From: DATKAS01 sp963773315
GTDB taxonomy: Bacteria; Actinomycetota; Acidimicrobiia; Acidimicrobiales; DATKAS01
Assembly (NCBI GenBank): GCA_963773315.1
Contig: CAVZAF010000002.1
Coordinates: 1-64,000, forward strand
Direction of reading: 5' to 3'
Length of the DNA: 64,000 bases
Shown here: piece by piece, positions 18,342 through 26,679 of the stretch
Layout: each line of letters opens with the position of its first letter
How positions within the stretch are numbered: position 1 is the stretch's first letter
The notes under the pieces: generated by a model
Database searches by the model: none
The model's input: only the letters and a program-made list of their open reading frames with translations
What the model was told of the DNA's origin: nothing
Translations under genes and position numbers: made by a program

Positions 18342-19505
18342 ATGTCTGCGAGAGAGGGAGTTCGGCCGGTCGGCGTCGCACGCCAACGCGGGCATTCACA
18401 CGGACATGCAGCGACCTTCCATCTGTCGGCGTCTGACACGGCGTACCTGCTCGGGCGATCTCACTCGATCGCTTACACGGAGCGCGCGCGAGACCTGGTT
18501 GACGGCAAGAGATTTCTGATCACCGGTGCCGGAGGCTCGATCGGATCAGAGGTCGTGCGCCAGCTGCACTCCCTCGCGCCGGAAGCCATCTTCCTTCTCG
18601 ATCGCGACGAGTCGTTGCTGCACGCGGTGCAGCTCGATCTGCACGGCCACGGACTGTTCGACGACAACCGCTCGATCCTGGCTGACATCCGCGACAGGTC
18701 GGCGATGCACAGGATCATGGAAGCTGTGCGGCCTGACGTCGTGTTTCACGTCGCCGCCCACAAGCACCTTCCGCTGCTCGAGCGGCATCCGATCGAAGCC
18801 GTCAGGACGAACGTGCTCGGGACGAGGAACGTCGTCGCGGCTGCCGTGTCCGCCGGCGTTCGCAGGTTCGTGAACGTCTCCACCGACAAGGCCGCGAGAC
18901 CGACATCGGTGCTGGGGACGACGAAGCGTGTCGCCGAGATGGTCGTCGGCGCACTCGGCTACTCGAAGACGCGCCTGGCCTCGGCCCGGTTCGGAAACGT
19001 GTTCGGTAGCCGCGGCTCAGTTCTCGACAGCCTCCTGTTTCAGCTCTCTCACGACCTTCCTGTGACGATCACGGATCCCGACGTCACGCGCTACTTCATG
19101 ACGACGTCGGAAGCTGCGAGCCTGGTGATCGAGACGGCCGTGATGGCGGACGCCGGCGAGACGTACGTCCTCGACATGGGCGACCCGGTTCGCATCCTCG
19201 ATCTGGTCGAGCGCCTGGTGCGACTTCTCGACATCGATCACCCTCAGCTCAAGTACACGGGCCTGCGGCCGGGCGAGAAGCTCCACGAGGAGCTCTTCGA
19301 CGATGCCGACACCTGGGGCCGCACCCAGCATCCCCGGATCGACGTGATGAGCGCACGGCGGCCACCCCGGGCCGATCTCCTCGAACAAGTGGAGAAGCTC
19401 GACCATCTGGTCACGTTCGGAGACAACGACCGGGTGCTCTCCGAGCTGCGTGAGCTCCTGCCCGCAGACAGCTGGACAGAGAGCTCGCTCAGTGTTCCCG
19501 CCTAG
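18342..19505 (+). CDS. CapD/FlaA1-like nucleotide-sugar epimerase/dehydratase
   Basis: 387 residues, a soluble short form of the polysaccharide-biosynthesis SDR family. The Rossmann loop is GKRFLITGAGGSIGSEVV at about residue 55. The Asp that binds NAD ribose follows in LLDRDESLLH. HVAAHKHLPLLERHP and the active-site region NVSTDKAARPTSVLGTTKR (Thr/Lys in place of the YxxxK of other SDRs) are typical of CapD, WbpM and FlaA1. It should modify UDP-HexNAc or a related nucleotide sugar for a surface glycan. The long membrane domain of WbpM is absent. ATG 18342 is preceded by a GAGGGAG Shine-Dalgarno. It overlaps the next gene by 14 nt. Confidence 0.9.
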   Translation: MSAREGVRPVGVARQRGHSHGHAATFHLSASDTAYLLGRSHSIAYTERARDLVDGKRFLITGAGGSIGSEVVRQLHSLAPEAIFLLDRDESLLHAVQLDLHGHGLFDDNRSILADIRDRSAMHRIMEAVRPDVVFHVAAHKHLPLLERHPIEAVRTNVLGTRNVVAAAVSAGVRRFVNVSTDKAARPTSVLGTTKRVAEMVVGALGYSKTRLASARFGNVFGSRGSVLDSLLFQLSHDLPVTITDPDVTRYFMTTSEAASLVIETAVMADAGETYVLDMGDPVRILDLVERLVRLLDIDHPQLKYTGLRPGEKLHEELFDDADTWGRTQHPRIDVMSARRPPRADLLEQVEKLDHLVTFGDNDRVLSELRELLPADSWTESSLSVPA

Positions 19506-20736
19506 CTGGGTCGCCCTCGGAGCTCTGCTCCTCATTCCCTTCCTGCTGATCGCTTGCGATGGAGCGGGAGGCTTTCGCGCCGGGCGGGCCCCAACCCGCC
19601 GGCGCATCCACACTCGCAGCAAGCGCCGCTTGCGGGAAGCCGATCGCACGTACGCGCCCGTCGAAGACTTCGACATCTTGGTGCCCATCTACGGCGAGAT
19701 CAGATACCTGGAGAACGTCGAGTTCCTCCGGCCGTATGGCCACCGTGTCGTCCTCTGCACGACCACCGATGAGACTGCGGAATTCAACGCCGCGCTCGAC
19801 CGGTTGGCACGCGAGAACGGCTTCAGGATCTTCCGTGGTGTGGTAGCCCGCGCCGCATCAACGGGAAAGCGGGCGACCGGCGGCACTGTCAGAGACCGAC
19901 TCGTCCGAGACGCACTTGCGGACGTCGAAGCCGAGTACGTGGTCTGCATCGATGCCGACACCACATGCGATCGACCGCTCAGTGAGCTCGTTGGCGCGCT
20001 CGCGGCCCGAGAGCTGGACATGGCATCCGTGCGCCTCGTGCCTTCCAATCACTCCGCGTCCTTCTTGACGAGGATCCAGGCTCATGAGTACCGGTTCGCG
20101 ATGCACATGCGGACCGTCGTGCCTTGGCTGGTGTCGGGCGCGTGCCACGTCGCGCGGACCGAAGTCCACCGCGAAGTGATGAGCCGCCACTCGCTCTTCT
20201 TTCAAGGGAACGACATCGAGGTCGGCGTGCTCGCCGTGGCACTCGGCTATCGCGTGGGACACATCCGCTACGAGGTCGCAACCAACGTTCCCGTCACTCT
20301 CCGGCCCTGGTTTCGGCAGCGATTGGCGTGGGCGGCAGGCGAGGTGCGCCTCTTCATCGCCAATCCGCAGATCGCGTTCCGGCATCCCCTCTTCTGGTTC
20401 TACGGCGCGCTGCTCGTGATCCTGGCGAGTCCGCTGAGGTGGGAGTCGGTGTTCCAGCCGGGCCTGCCGCTCCTCCTCGTGGGCCTCTCTTATTGCGTCC
20501 TGCTCTTCTACTTCCACTTCGAGCATCGCGACCGGTACCTGCTGCTGCTGCCGTTCTACGGCTTGTTCACGAGCCTCGTCATGGTTCCGCTCGGAGTGTT
20601 CGCGTACGCCCGCATGGTGATGAGAGACCGCAACTTCGGCTTCATCCGGCTGCAGCGGGGTGAGGATCTCCGCCAACGCTGGCACTCGCGCCGCGTGCTC
20701 GCCGGCGCACGCCCCCGCGAGCGCAGTGCGGCCTAG
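19492..20736 (+). CDS. Membrane glycosyltransferase family 2, hyaluronan/cellulose-synthase-like
   Basis: 414 residues. One N-terminal membrane segment (VALGALLLIPFLLIACDGAG) precedes a GT-A catalytic domain with FDILVPIYGEIRYLENVEFL, the metal-binding DADTTCD, a catalytic segment FFQGNDIEVGVLAVALGY and the RQRLAWAAGE equivalent of the QxxRW motif. Three or four C-terminal membrane segments follow. Processive or single transfer of a sugar from a nucleotide donor to a cell-surface glycan is inferred, using the product of the overlapping epimerase gene. The start is GTG 19492. Its stop overlaps the stop of the opposite gene in the shared CTAG at 20733-20736. Confidence 0.88.
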   Translation: MFPPSWVALGALLLIPFLLIACDGAGGFRAGRAPTRRRIHTRSKRRLREADRTYAPVEDFDILVPIYGEIRYLENVEFLRPYGHRVVLCTTTDETAEFNAALDRLARENGFRIFRGVVARAASTGKRATGGTVRDRLVRDALADVEAEYVVCIDADTTCDRPLSELVGALAARELDMASVRLVPSNHSASFLTRIQAHEYRFAMHMRTVVPWLVSGACHVARTEVHREVMSRHSLFFQGNDIEVGVLAVALGYRVGHIRYEVATNVPVTLRPWFRQRLAWAAGEVRLFIANPQIAFRHPLFWFYGALLVILASPLRWESVFQPGLPLLLVGLSYCVLLFYFHFEHRDRYLLLLPFYGLFTSLVMVPLGVFAYARMVMRDRNFGFIRLQRGEDLRQRWHSRRVLAGARPRERSAA

Positions 20737-21308
20737 CTCAGCAGCGCTCGGGGCACGCTCGTGTTGACCCGGTCTTGCAGGCCGAGCGCTGCTACCTGCG
20801 TGACAACGGCCGCGGGGTCGATCGACTCGAGCGCGAGAGTGCGGATGGGCCGCCGGTCGACCTCGAGATCTGACAGCTCGGCCATGCACTCACCGGACGT
20901 GTACCTGACTCGCCGCTTGTGCACGGGCGTGATCTGAATCGCGTCCGTGGGCTCGATGAGCTCTGACAGGAGCTGATCCTGCGAGTACGCCTGCCGCGAG
21001 AGCTTGGGCAGCGGCTGACGCAGTGCCTCGAAGACGATCGCGAGGGTCGACGCGTCGAGCGGGAAGCCGGCCTTGAGCGTGGGCTCCCACCGCTCGAGCC
21101 CTCGCTGGTCGACCTCGCGCAGCACCTTGATGTCGAGGAGCTCGTCACGGATCTTCACGTTGTCGCCCTCGCCAGAGAGCAGGTACTGCTCGTCGCTCTC
21201 GCTCTCGCCCCTGTGGTCCCATCGCTCGAGCTGGGCTTCGACGGCGTCGAGTGAGCCTCCAAAGGTGCGCCATTCCCAGCGCGGGACGATCAGCGGGGTC
21301 TCGGGCAT
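20733..21308 (-). CDS. CYTH-like (triphosphate tunnel) hypothetical protein
   Basis: 191 residues, soluble. Charged motifs are spaced as in CYTH/TTM proteins: an N-terminal WEWRTF (Glu, Arg), NVKIRDELLDIKVLRE, then HKRRVRY, and a late CMAELSDLEVDRRPIRTLALE with several acidic residues. CYTH proteins bind inorganic or organic triphosphates inside a beta-tunnel. The N-terminal ExExK signature is not exact, so this is a remote assignment. The gene lies 9 nt after the APH-like gene on the same strand and is probably in its operon. Its last bases overlap the convergent glycosyltransferase stop. Confidence 0.5.
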   Translation of the reverse strand: MPETPLIVPRWEWRTFGGSLDAVEAQLERWDHRGESESDEQYLLSGEGDNVKIRDELLDIKVLREVDQRGLERWEPTLKAGFPLDASTLAIVFEALRQPLPKLSRQAYSQDQLLSELIEPTDAIQITPVHKRRVRYTSGECMAELSDLEVDRRPIRTLALESIDPAAVVTQVAALGLQDRVNTSVPRALLS

Positions 21309-21317
21309 GCCGCCGTT

Positions 21318-22301
21318 CTACTGCTCGGTGGGGAACCCGAGCTGCACCCGCAAGCGGTCGAGCGCCTCCGCGGCGATGTCATGCTGGCCTTGCACATGCC
21401 AGTTGGCGGCGTGGTTGAGCAGCTCGACGATCGAGGCGAGGCGCACCCGTTCGTCGAACATCGGCGGCATCGGATCGCCGGCCAGGTAGCCATCGAAGAA
21501 CGGCTCACGTGCGGCAGGGTTCGGCTCGAAGACGAACCACTCGAGCTTGAACTGCTCGACGAGCGGATCCCATACCTCGGCCACGTCGAAGTCGAGCAAC
21601 GCGACGAGCGCACTCTTCTCGTCGACGACGACGTTGTCGAGGTAGAGGTCGCGATGGCACAGCGCCGGCCTCACGACCCCGTCCACCCCGGCCGCCAGGG
21701 ATGTCGCGACCTGCTGTGACCGCGACACGAGGGCCGGGTCGATGCCCGCGTGCTGCGCCCGGCCGAGCATCGCGGGCCATCGGTGCTCCAAGAAGTCGCT
21801 CCACCGAGCGAACCCGTCGTCGCCCAGCCGCGACGTGAAGCCCGGCGCCTCGATCGAATGCAGCCGTCGCATCGTCGCGCCGAGCTCGCGGAACAGCGCC
21901 GCGGGTGCGTCGACGGTCGCCGTCGTCCCTTCGATGTAGCGGAACACTCGGAAGATGCGGCCCTCGAGCGCCTCTACCGAATCGACGAACGCGAGCAGCT
22001 CGGGCGCGAGCACTCCGGCACCGCGCGCCAGGTCGAGTGCGCTTGCGGAGGCCCGCCACTTCGCGACGTCAGACCACGGCCGCCCGACCTTGGCGATCAG
22101 CGGACCGAGGGCGGAGTCGACCTTCCAGCTCTCGTTCCCCCAGCCTCGTGGGATCGGCTCGAGCCCGGTGACCGGCGAGGCGGCGGGAAGGGCGCCGACG
22201 AGAGCCGCTCGCACGGCCGCGGGGTCAGACGACACCGCGTCGAACAAGCTCAGCCGATCTTCGAGCGCAGCGACGCGATCCAGGCTTCGGCCTCGCGCCA
22301 T
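21318..22301 (-). CDS. Aminoglycoside-phosphotransferase-fold (APH) kinase
   Basis: Up to 327 residues. The APH catalytic loop CHRDLYLDNVVVDEKSALVA and the metal-binding LLDFDVAEVWDPL are complete, and the ATP-lobe segment WGNESWKVDSALGPLIAKVG carries the Lys. This superfamily phosphorylates small molecules (antibiotics, choline, homoserine, sugars); the substrate here is unknown. The ATG at 22301 lies inside pheA. A TTG at 22247 and a GTG at 22235 would start just after the pheA stop, so the true start is uncertain. The gene follows pheA on the same strand and probably shares its transcript. Confidence 0.85.
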   Translation of the reverse strand: MARGRSLDRVAALEDRLSLFDAVSSDPAAVRAALVGALPAASPVTGLEPIPRGWGNESWKVDSALGPLIAKVGRPWSDVAKWRASASALDLARGAGVLAPELLAFVDSVEALEGRIFRVFRYIEGTTATVDAPAALFRELGATMRRLHSIEAPGFTSRLGDDGFARWSDFLEHRWPAMLGRAQHAGIDPALVSRSQQVATSLAAGVDGVVRPALCHRDLYLDNVVVDEKSALVALLDFDVAEVWDPLVEQFKLEWFVFEPNPAAREPFFDGYLAGDPMPPMFDERVRLASIVELLNHAANWHVQGQHDIAAEALDRLRVQLGFPTEQ

Positions 22302-23206
22302 GCAGAGTCGGCCTGCGCTCGCACGGCCTCGCCGTGATCACCACCCGCCGGATACGACCCGAGGAACTTCACCCCGCCCTGCTTGCTGTGCAGCCCCCGC
22401 AGCGCGTCGGCCACGACCTCGTCCGCGATGTGGCCTTCCATGTCGATGATGAAGCAGTAGTCGCCGAGACCGCCCGACTTGGTGGGGCGGCTCTCGAGCT
22501 TGTTCAGGTTGATGCGCCGGGCCGCGAACTCCTGGAGGATCGAGATGAGGCTTCCCGGTGCGTTCGCTCGCTGGTACACAACCACCGACGTCTTGTCATG
22601 CCCGGTCGGATGCGCGACTCCATCTCGGGCCACGACCACGAAGCGGGTCTGGTTGCCGTCGTGGTCGGCGACATCGGCGGCGATCACCTCGAGGCCGTAG
22701 AGCTTGCCCGCGAGCGGGGGCCCGATCGCCGCAGTGCCCGACGGCCTCTGCTCGCCGACCATCTGGGCGGCCTCGGCGGTCGAGTTCGCGGCAACCAGCT
22801 CGACGCTCGGCAGCTGCGTGCTCAAGAACTCATGGCACTGCGCCGTCGCGACGGGGATGGACACGACGCGCTTCACATCATCGAGCGCGGTGCCCGCTGG
22901 GGCGAGGAGGCACAGCTGCACGTCGAGCACGACCTCGCGCTGGATCAGCAGGTCGTGGTTGAACACGAGGCGATCGATCGTGGCGTGCACCGAACCCTCG
23001 ATCGAGTTCTCGATCGGGACGAAGCCGAGGTCGACCTCGCCGGCTTCGGTAGCCACGAGCACTTCGCCGATCGACGCGATCGGCACGAGGTCGCCCTGCG
23101 CGAGATCGGGCTGGGTGAGCAACGCCTGCTCGGTGAAGGTGCCGAGCGGCCCGAGGAAACCGATGCGCTGCGCCGGACTCGACGCTGAACTGCCACTTGT
23201 GGCCAC
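22250..23206 (-). CDS. pheA: Prephenate dehydratase
   Basis: About 318 residues. It converts prephenate to phenylpyruvate in phenylalanine synthesis. The prephenate dehydratase domain contains RIGFLGPLGTFTEQAL, FVPIENSIEGSVHATIDRL and the catalytic TRF in GNQTRFVVVA. The regulatory ACT domain has NAPGSLISILQEFAARRINL and the ESR motif in LNKLESRPTKSGLGDY-like sequence, so feedback inhibition by phenylalanine is expected. The GTG at 23206 is chosen because TATCCT lies 8 nt upstream and homology begins soon after. Only 19 bp separate this start from the divergent larB start. Confidence 0.95.
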   Translation of the reverse strand: MATSGSSASSPAQRIGFLGPLGTFTEQALLTQPDLAQGDLVPIASIGEVLVATEAGEVDLGFVPIENSIEGSVHATIDRLVFNHDLLIQREVVLDVQLCLLAPAGTALDDVKRVVSIPVATAQCHEFLSTQLPSVELVAANSTAEAAQMVGEQRPSGTAAIGPPLAGKLYGLEVIAADVADHDGNQTRFVVVARDGVAHPTGHDKTSVVVYQRANAPGSLISILQEFAARRINLNKLESRPTKSGGLGDYCFIIDMEGHIADEVVADALRGLHSKQGGVKFLGSYPAGGDHGEAVRAQADSAWREAEAWIASLRSKIG

Positions 23207-23214
23207 GACGGGCC

Positions 23215-23220
23215 AGGATA
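23215..23220 (-). promoter_or_regulatory. -10 element for pheA (leaderless start) between divergent pheA and larB
   Basis: Minus-strand TATCCT ends 8 nt before the GTG at 23206. The plus strand has GATAGT at 23217-23222, only 3 nt before the larB GTG, so the larB promoter is less clear. Confidence 0.5.
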
Positions 23221-23225
23221 GTGAC

Positions 23226-23993
23226 GTGGATGAAGCGGCCCTCCGAGATCTGCTCGACGACATCCGCTCGGGCATCGTCGATCCCGACGAAGCAGTCGCC
23301 ATGCTCCGTCGGCTCCCGTTCGCCGATCTCGGCTTCGCGCGCGTCGACCACCACCGCGCGATCCGGTCGGGGCTGCCCGAGGCGATCTACGGCCCCGGCA
23401 AGACGCCCGACCAGTGCGTCGCGATCGTCGGCGAGCTGCTCGGCGCGGGCACGCGTCCCGTGCTCCTCACCCGCGTCGACGACGACCAGGCGCACGCTGC
23501 GCTCGCCACGCACCCCACGGGCCGCCGCGCTGGCAACACGATCGTGTGGAACCCGCTGACCGCCGACCGGCCCGAACAGGTGCTCCTCATCACTGCGGGC
23601 ACCTCCGACCTCCCAGTGGCGGACGAGTGCGCTGCGGTGCTCGACGCCCACGGGGTCGCCGCAACTCGCATCACCGATGCCGGCGTCGCCGGCGTCCACC
23701 GGCTCCTTGTGCACACCGACGAGCTGAGCCGCGCCGACGTCGTGGTGGTCGTCGCGGGGATGGAGGGTGCGCTCGCGAGCCTCGTGGGTGGCCTCACGCC
23801 CGCGCCCGTGATCGCGGTGCCGACGAGCGTGGGGTACGGCGCGGGCTTCCAGGGGATCACCGCCCTGCTCGCGATGCTCGCCTCGTGTGCCGCGGGCGTC
23901 GCCGTCGTCGGCATCGACAACGGGTTCGGTGCCGCGTGCGCGGCGCTCAGGCTCTGCAACGTCCACGACCGCGCACGATCAACGCTCACGTGA
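23226..23993 (+). CDS. larB: Nickel-pincer cofactor biosynthesis protein LarB
   Basis: 255 residues, homologous to PurE-type carboxylases. LarB carboxylates nicotinic acid adenine dinucleotide as the first step of the nickel-pincer nucleotide cofactor. The N-terminal part (DDIRSGIVDPDEAVAMLRRL; YGPGKTPDQCVAIVGELL) and the PurE-like core (LITAGTSDLPVADECAAVL; VVVAGMEGALASLVGGL; PVIAVPTSVGYGAGFQG) are typical. The GTG at 23226 fits the family N-terminus. Its TGA overlaps the larC GTG, which indicates coupling. No larE or larA is in the window. Confidence 0.93.
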   Translation: MDEAALRDLLDDIRSGIVDPDEAVAMLRRLPFADLGFARVDHHRAIRSGLPEAIYGPGKTPDQCVAIVGELLGAGTRPVLLTRVDDDQAHAALATHPTGRRAGNTIVWNPLTADRPEQVLLITAGTSDLPVADECAAVLDAHGVAATRITDAGVAGVHRLLVHTDELSRADVVVVVAGMEGALASLVGGLTPAPVIAVPTSVGYGAGFQGITALLAMLASCAAGVAVVGIDNGFGAACAALRLCNVHDRARSTLT

Positions 23994-25198
23994 CGAACGT
24001 CGCGTGGTTCCACTGCTTCTCCGGCATCGCGGGAGACATGGCGCTCGGCAGCCTCGTCGATGCGGGCGCCGACCTCGACCAGGTGCGGGAGATCTGCAGC
24101 CGCATCCCGGTCGGCGGGTGGAAGCTCGAGGCCGAGTCGGTCTTGCGCGGAGGCGTAGGCGCGACGCACGTCATCGTGCACACCGAGGAGAGCGGAGTCG
24201 TACGCACCGCGGGGCACATCGCCGGGTTGATCGAAGAGGCACGACTTCCCGATCGTGTGCGGGTGCGCGCGCTTGCCACCTTCGACGCGCTCGCACGCGC
24301 CGAAGGACGCCTCCACCGCCGGCCCCCCGAGCAGGTTCACTTCCACGAGGTGGGCGGGCTCGACGCGATCGTCGACGTCGTCGGCACGTGCGCGGCGCTC
24401 GAGCTCCTCGAAGTGGACGAAGTGCATTCGAGCCCCGTCGCGAACGGCGTCGGGATGGTGCGAGCCGCGCACGGCCTGCTCCCGAACCCCGCCCCTGCTG
24501 TAGTCGAGCTGTTGCGGGGCGCTCCCACGTTCGGGGTCGACATCGCGGCCGAGCTCACCACCCCGACCGGCGCGGCCTTGCTGGCGGCGAACGTCACCCG
24601 CTGGGGACCGTTGCCCATGATGACGATCGAGTCGATGGGCTTCGGCGCGGGCACGCGTGAGCTCGAGGCACGTCCGAACCTGACGCAGGTCGTGGTGGGA
24701 ACCCTGAGCGGGGAGATGCCATCGGGTCAGCCCGTGACGTTGCTCGAGGTGAACGTCGACGACGCGACAGGCGAGACCCTTGCGCACGCGATCGCGATGC
24801 TGATGGAGGCGGGCGCACACGACGCGTGGATCACGCCCATCCTGATGAAGAAGGGACGCCCAGCGCACATGGTGAGCGCGCTCTGCGACCCGAGCCTCGC
24901 TCGTCAGGTCGCGGCGACGCTCACCCGGGAGACGGGATCGCTCGGGGTGCGCGGCCAGACGTTCGAGCGTTGGCCGTCGTCGCGACGCGAGGACGAGGTC
25001 GACGTCGACGGCGCGCTCATCCGCGTGAAGGTCGGGCCGGGCCGAGTGAAGGTCGAGCACGACGATGCAGTGCGGGCCGCCCGGCGACTGCAGCTCCCTG
25101 TGCGCGAGGTTGTCTCGCGAGCCGAGGAGACGTGGCGGCACGAGTCACACGCGCACCTCACGGCGGTGCCGCCGCCGGACGACGACGACGCGGGCTGA
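23990..25198 (+). CDS. larC: Nickel insertion protein LarC
   Basis: 402 residues. LarC is the CTP-dependent nickel insertase that completes the nickel-pincer cofactor of lactate racemase-type enzymes. Visible motifs are FHCFSGIAGDMALGSLVDAG at the start, the His-rich VHFHEVGGLDAIVDVVG, AELTTPTGAALLA, and the C-terminal domain NVDDATGETLAHAIAMLMEA with PILMKKGRPAHMV. In some species LarC is made from two frames by ribosomal frameshifting; here one uninterrupted frame covers both domains. GTG 23990 overlaps larB by 4 nt. The next gene starts 4 nt after the stop. Confidence 0.94.
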   Translation: MTNVAWFHCFSGIAGDMALGSLVDAGADLDQVREICSRIPVGGWKLEAESVLRGGVGATHVIVHTEESGVVRTAGHIAGLIEEARLPDRVRVRALATFDALARAEGRLHRRPPEQVHFHEVGGLDAIVDVVGTCAALELLEVDEVHSSPVANGVGMVRAAHGLLPNPAPAVVELLRGAPTFGVDIAAELTTPTGAALLAANVTRWGPLPMMTIESMGFGAGTRELEARPNLTQVVVGTLSGEMPSGQPVTLLEVNVDDATGETLAHAIAMLMEAGAHDAWITPILMKKGRPAHMVSALCDPSLARQVAATLTRETGSLGVRGQTFERWPSSRREDEVDVDGALIRVKVGPGRVKVEHDDAVRAARRLQLPVREVVSRAEETWRHESHAHLTAVPPPDDDDAG

Positions 25199-25202
25199 CG
25201 CG

Positions 25203-26615
25203 ATGAGGTACGACGCCGTCGTCGTCGGCGCGGGACCGAACGGCCTCGCTGCCGCAGTGACCCTCGCACGCGCCGGCCGTTCCGTACTCGTCGTCGAGGC
25301 GAGCGACCGGCCCGGCGGGGGCGCCTGTTCTGCCGAGCTCACGCTTCCGGGCGTCATCCACGACGTGTGCTCCGCGGTGCATCCGCTCGCGGCGGCGTCG
25401 CCCTTTCTTCGTGCGCTTCCACTGGCCGACCACGGGCTCGAGTGGGTCCATCCCGAGATCGACCTCGCCCACCCGCTCGACGACGGAACGGCTGCGCTGC
25501 TCTCGCGATCCCTCGATCACACCGCGGCCTCGCTCGGCACCGACGGCGACGCGTGGCGCTCGCTCGTAGAGCCCAGCATCACTCGATGGCGTGACCTCAC
25601 AGACGGTCTCCTGGCGCCGGCGGTGCCGCCGCGCCACCCGCTCGCGATGGCGCGGTTCGCAGTCGCTGGGGCGCTCCCCGCGGCGCTCGTGGGCAAGCGG
25701 TTCCCGGGCGGGCGCGGCGCTGCGCTGCTCGCTGGTCTGGCCGCGCACTCGTGCGTCCCTCTGTCCCATCCGTTCACGGCCGGTCTGGCCCTCGTGCTCG
25801 GCGTGGCGGGGCACGTCGATGGCTGGCCTGTCGCGCGGGGTGGGTCCCAAGTCATCGCCGACGCGCTCACCTCGTACTTGCATGACCTCGGCGGCGAGCT
25901 GAAGACCGGCGAGCACGTCACGTCGCTCGCGCAGCTGCCTGACGCCCGGGCGCTGCTCTTCGACCTCGGGCCGAAGGCGGCCGTCGAGCTGCTCGGTCCG
26001 CGCGCGGCGCCCCGCGTCGCACGCAGCGCTCGGCGGTTTCGGTACGGCGCGGGCGTCTGCAAGGTCGACTACGCGCTCAGCGAGCCCGTGCCTTGGACCG
26101 CGCTCGACGCGCGGCGCGCGGGCACGCTGCATCTCGGCGGCTCGCTGGCCGACATCGCGAGAGCGGAGCTCGACGTGTCGAGGGGCCAAGCCGCGAAGCG
26201 CCCGTTCGTGCTCGTCTCGCAGCCGACGGTGTGCGACCCGACTCGCGGTCCCGAGGGAGTGCACACGCTCTGGGCGTACTGCCATGTGCCGGCGGGATCT
26301 GCGCTCGACGCGAGCGAGGCGATCGACGCGCAGATCGAGCGGTTTGCTCCGGGGTTTCGCGACATCGTCATCGCTCGATCGGTGCGCACGACTCGCGACC
26401 TCGAAGCGTCGAACCCCAACCTCGTCGGCGGCGACATCGCGGGTGGCGCGCTCGACCACCTCCAGCTGCTCGCCCGTCCGCGGCTCACCCTGGTGCCGTA
26501 TCGGCTCGGCGATCGCGCGTACCTGTGCTCGGCGTCGACGCCGCCCGGTGCCGGCGTGCACGGGATGTGTGGCCACCACGCGGCAAACGCCGCGCTCCGC
26601 CGCGAGCTCCGCTGA
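25203..26615 (+). CDS. CrtI-like FAD-dependent oxidoreductase (phytoene dehydrogenase family)
   Basis: 470 residues. The N-terminal dinucleotide-binding motif is DAVVVGAGPNGLAAAVTLAR with the ribose-binding Glu in VLVVEASDRPGGGACSAE. A C-terminal FAD-contact segment is GVHGMCGHHAANAALR. This subgroup of CrtI homologues is often annotated NAD(P)/FAD-dependent oxidoreductase and is not necessarily carotenogenic; no other carotenoid gene is nearby. It follows larC by 4 nt and may be co-transcribed, although a functional link to the nickel cofactor is not evident. Confidence 0.88.
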   Translation: MRYDAVVVGAGPNGLAAAVTLARAGRSVLVVEASDRPGGGACSAELTLPGVIHDVCSAVHPLAAASPFLRALPLADHGLEWVHPEIDLAHPLDDGTAALLSRSLDHTAASLGTDGDAWRSLVEPSITRWRDLTDGLLAPAVPPRHPLAMARFAVAGALPAALVGKRFPGGRGAALLAGLAAHSCVPLSHPFTAGLALVLGVAGHVDGWPVARGGSQVIADALTSYLHDLGGELKTGEHVTSLAQLPDARALLFDLGPKAAVELLGPRAAPRVARSARRFRYGAGVCKVDYALSEPVPWTALDARRAGTLHLGGSLADIARAELDVSRGQAAKRPFVLVSQPTVCDPTRGPEGVHTLWAYCHVPAGSALDASEAIDAQIERFAPGFRDIVIARSVRTTRDLEASNPNLVGGDIAGGALDHLQLLARPRLTLVPYRLGDRAYLCSASTPPGAGVHGMCGHHAANAALRRELR

Positions 26616-26634
26616 AGAGATCTCCGAGGAGCGC

Positions 26635-26664
26635 TTGACAACCGCGGATCAGTCGAACTAGTGT
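26635..26664 (+). promoter_or_regulatory. Canonical -35/-10 promoter for the DUF222-HNH gene
   Basis: TTGACA at 26635-26640, an 18-nt spacer, then TAGTGT at 26659-26664. This is the best housekeeping-type promoter seen in the window. The first ATG lies 15 nt after the -10. Confidence 0.65.
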
Positions 26665-26679
26665 TCGTGTTCTTCCCCA

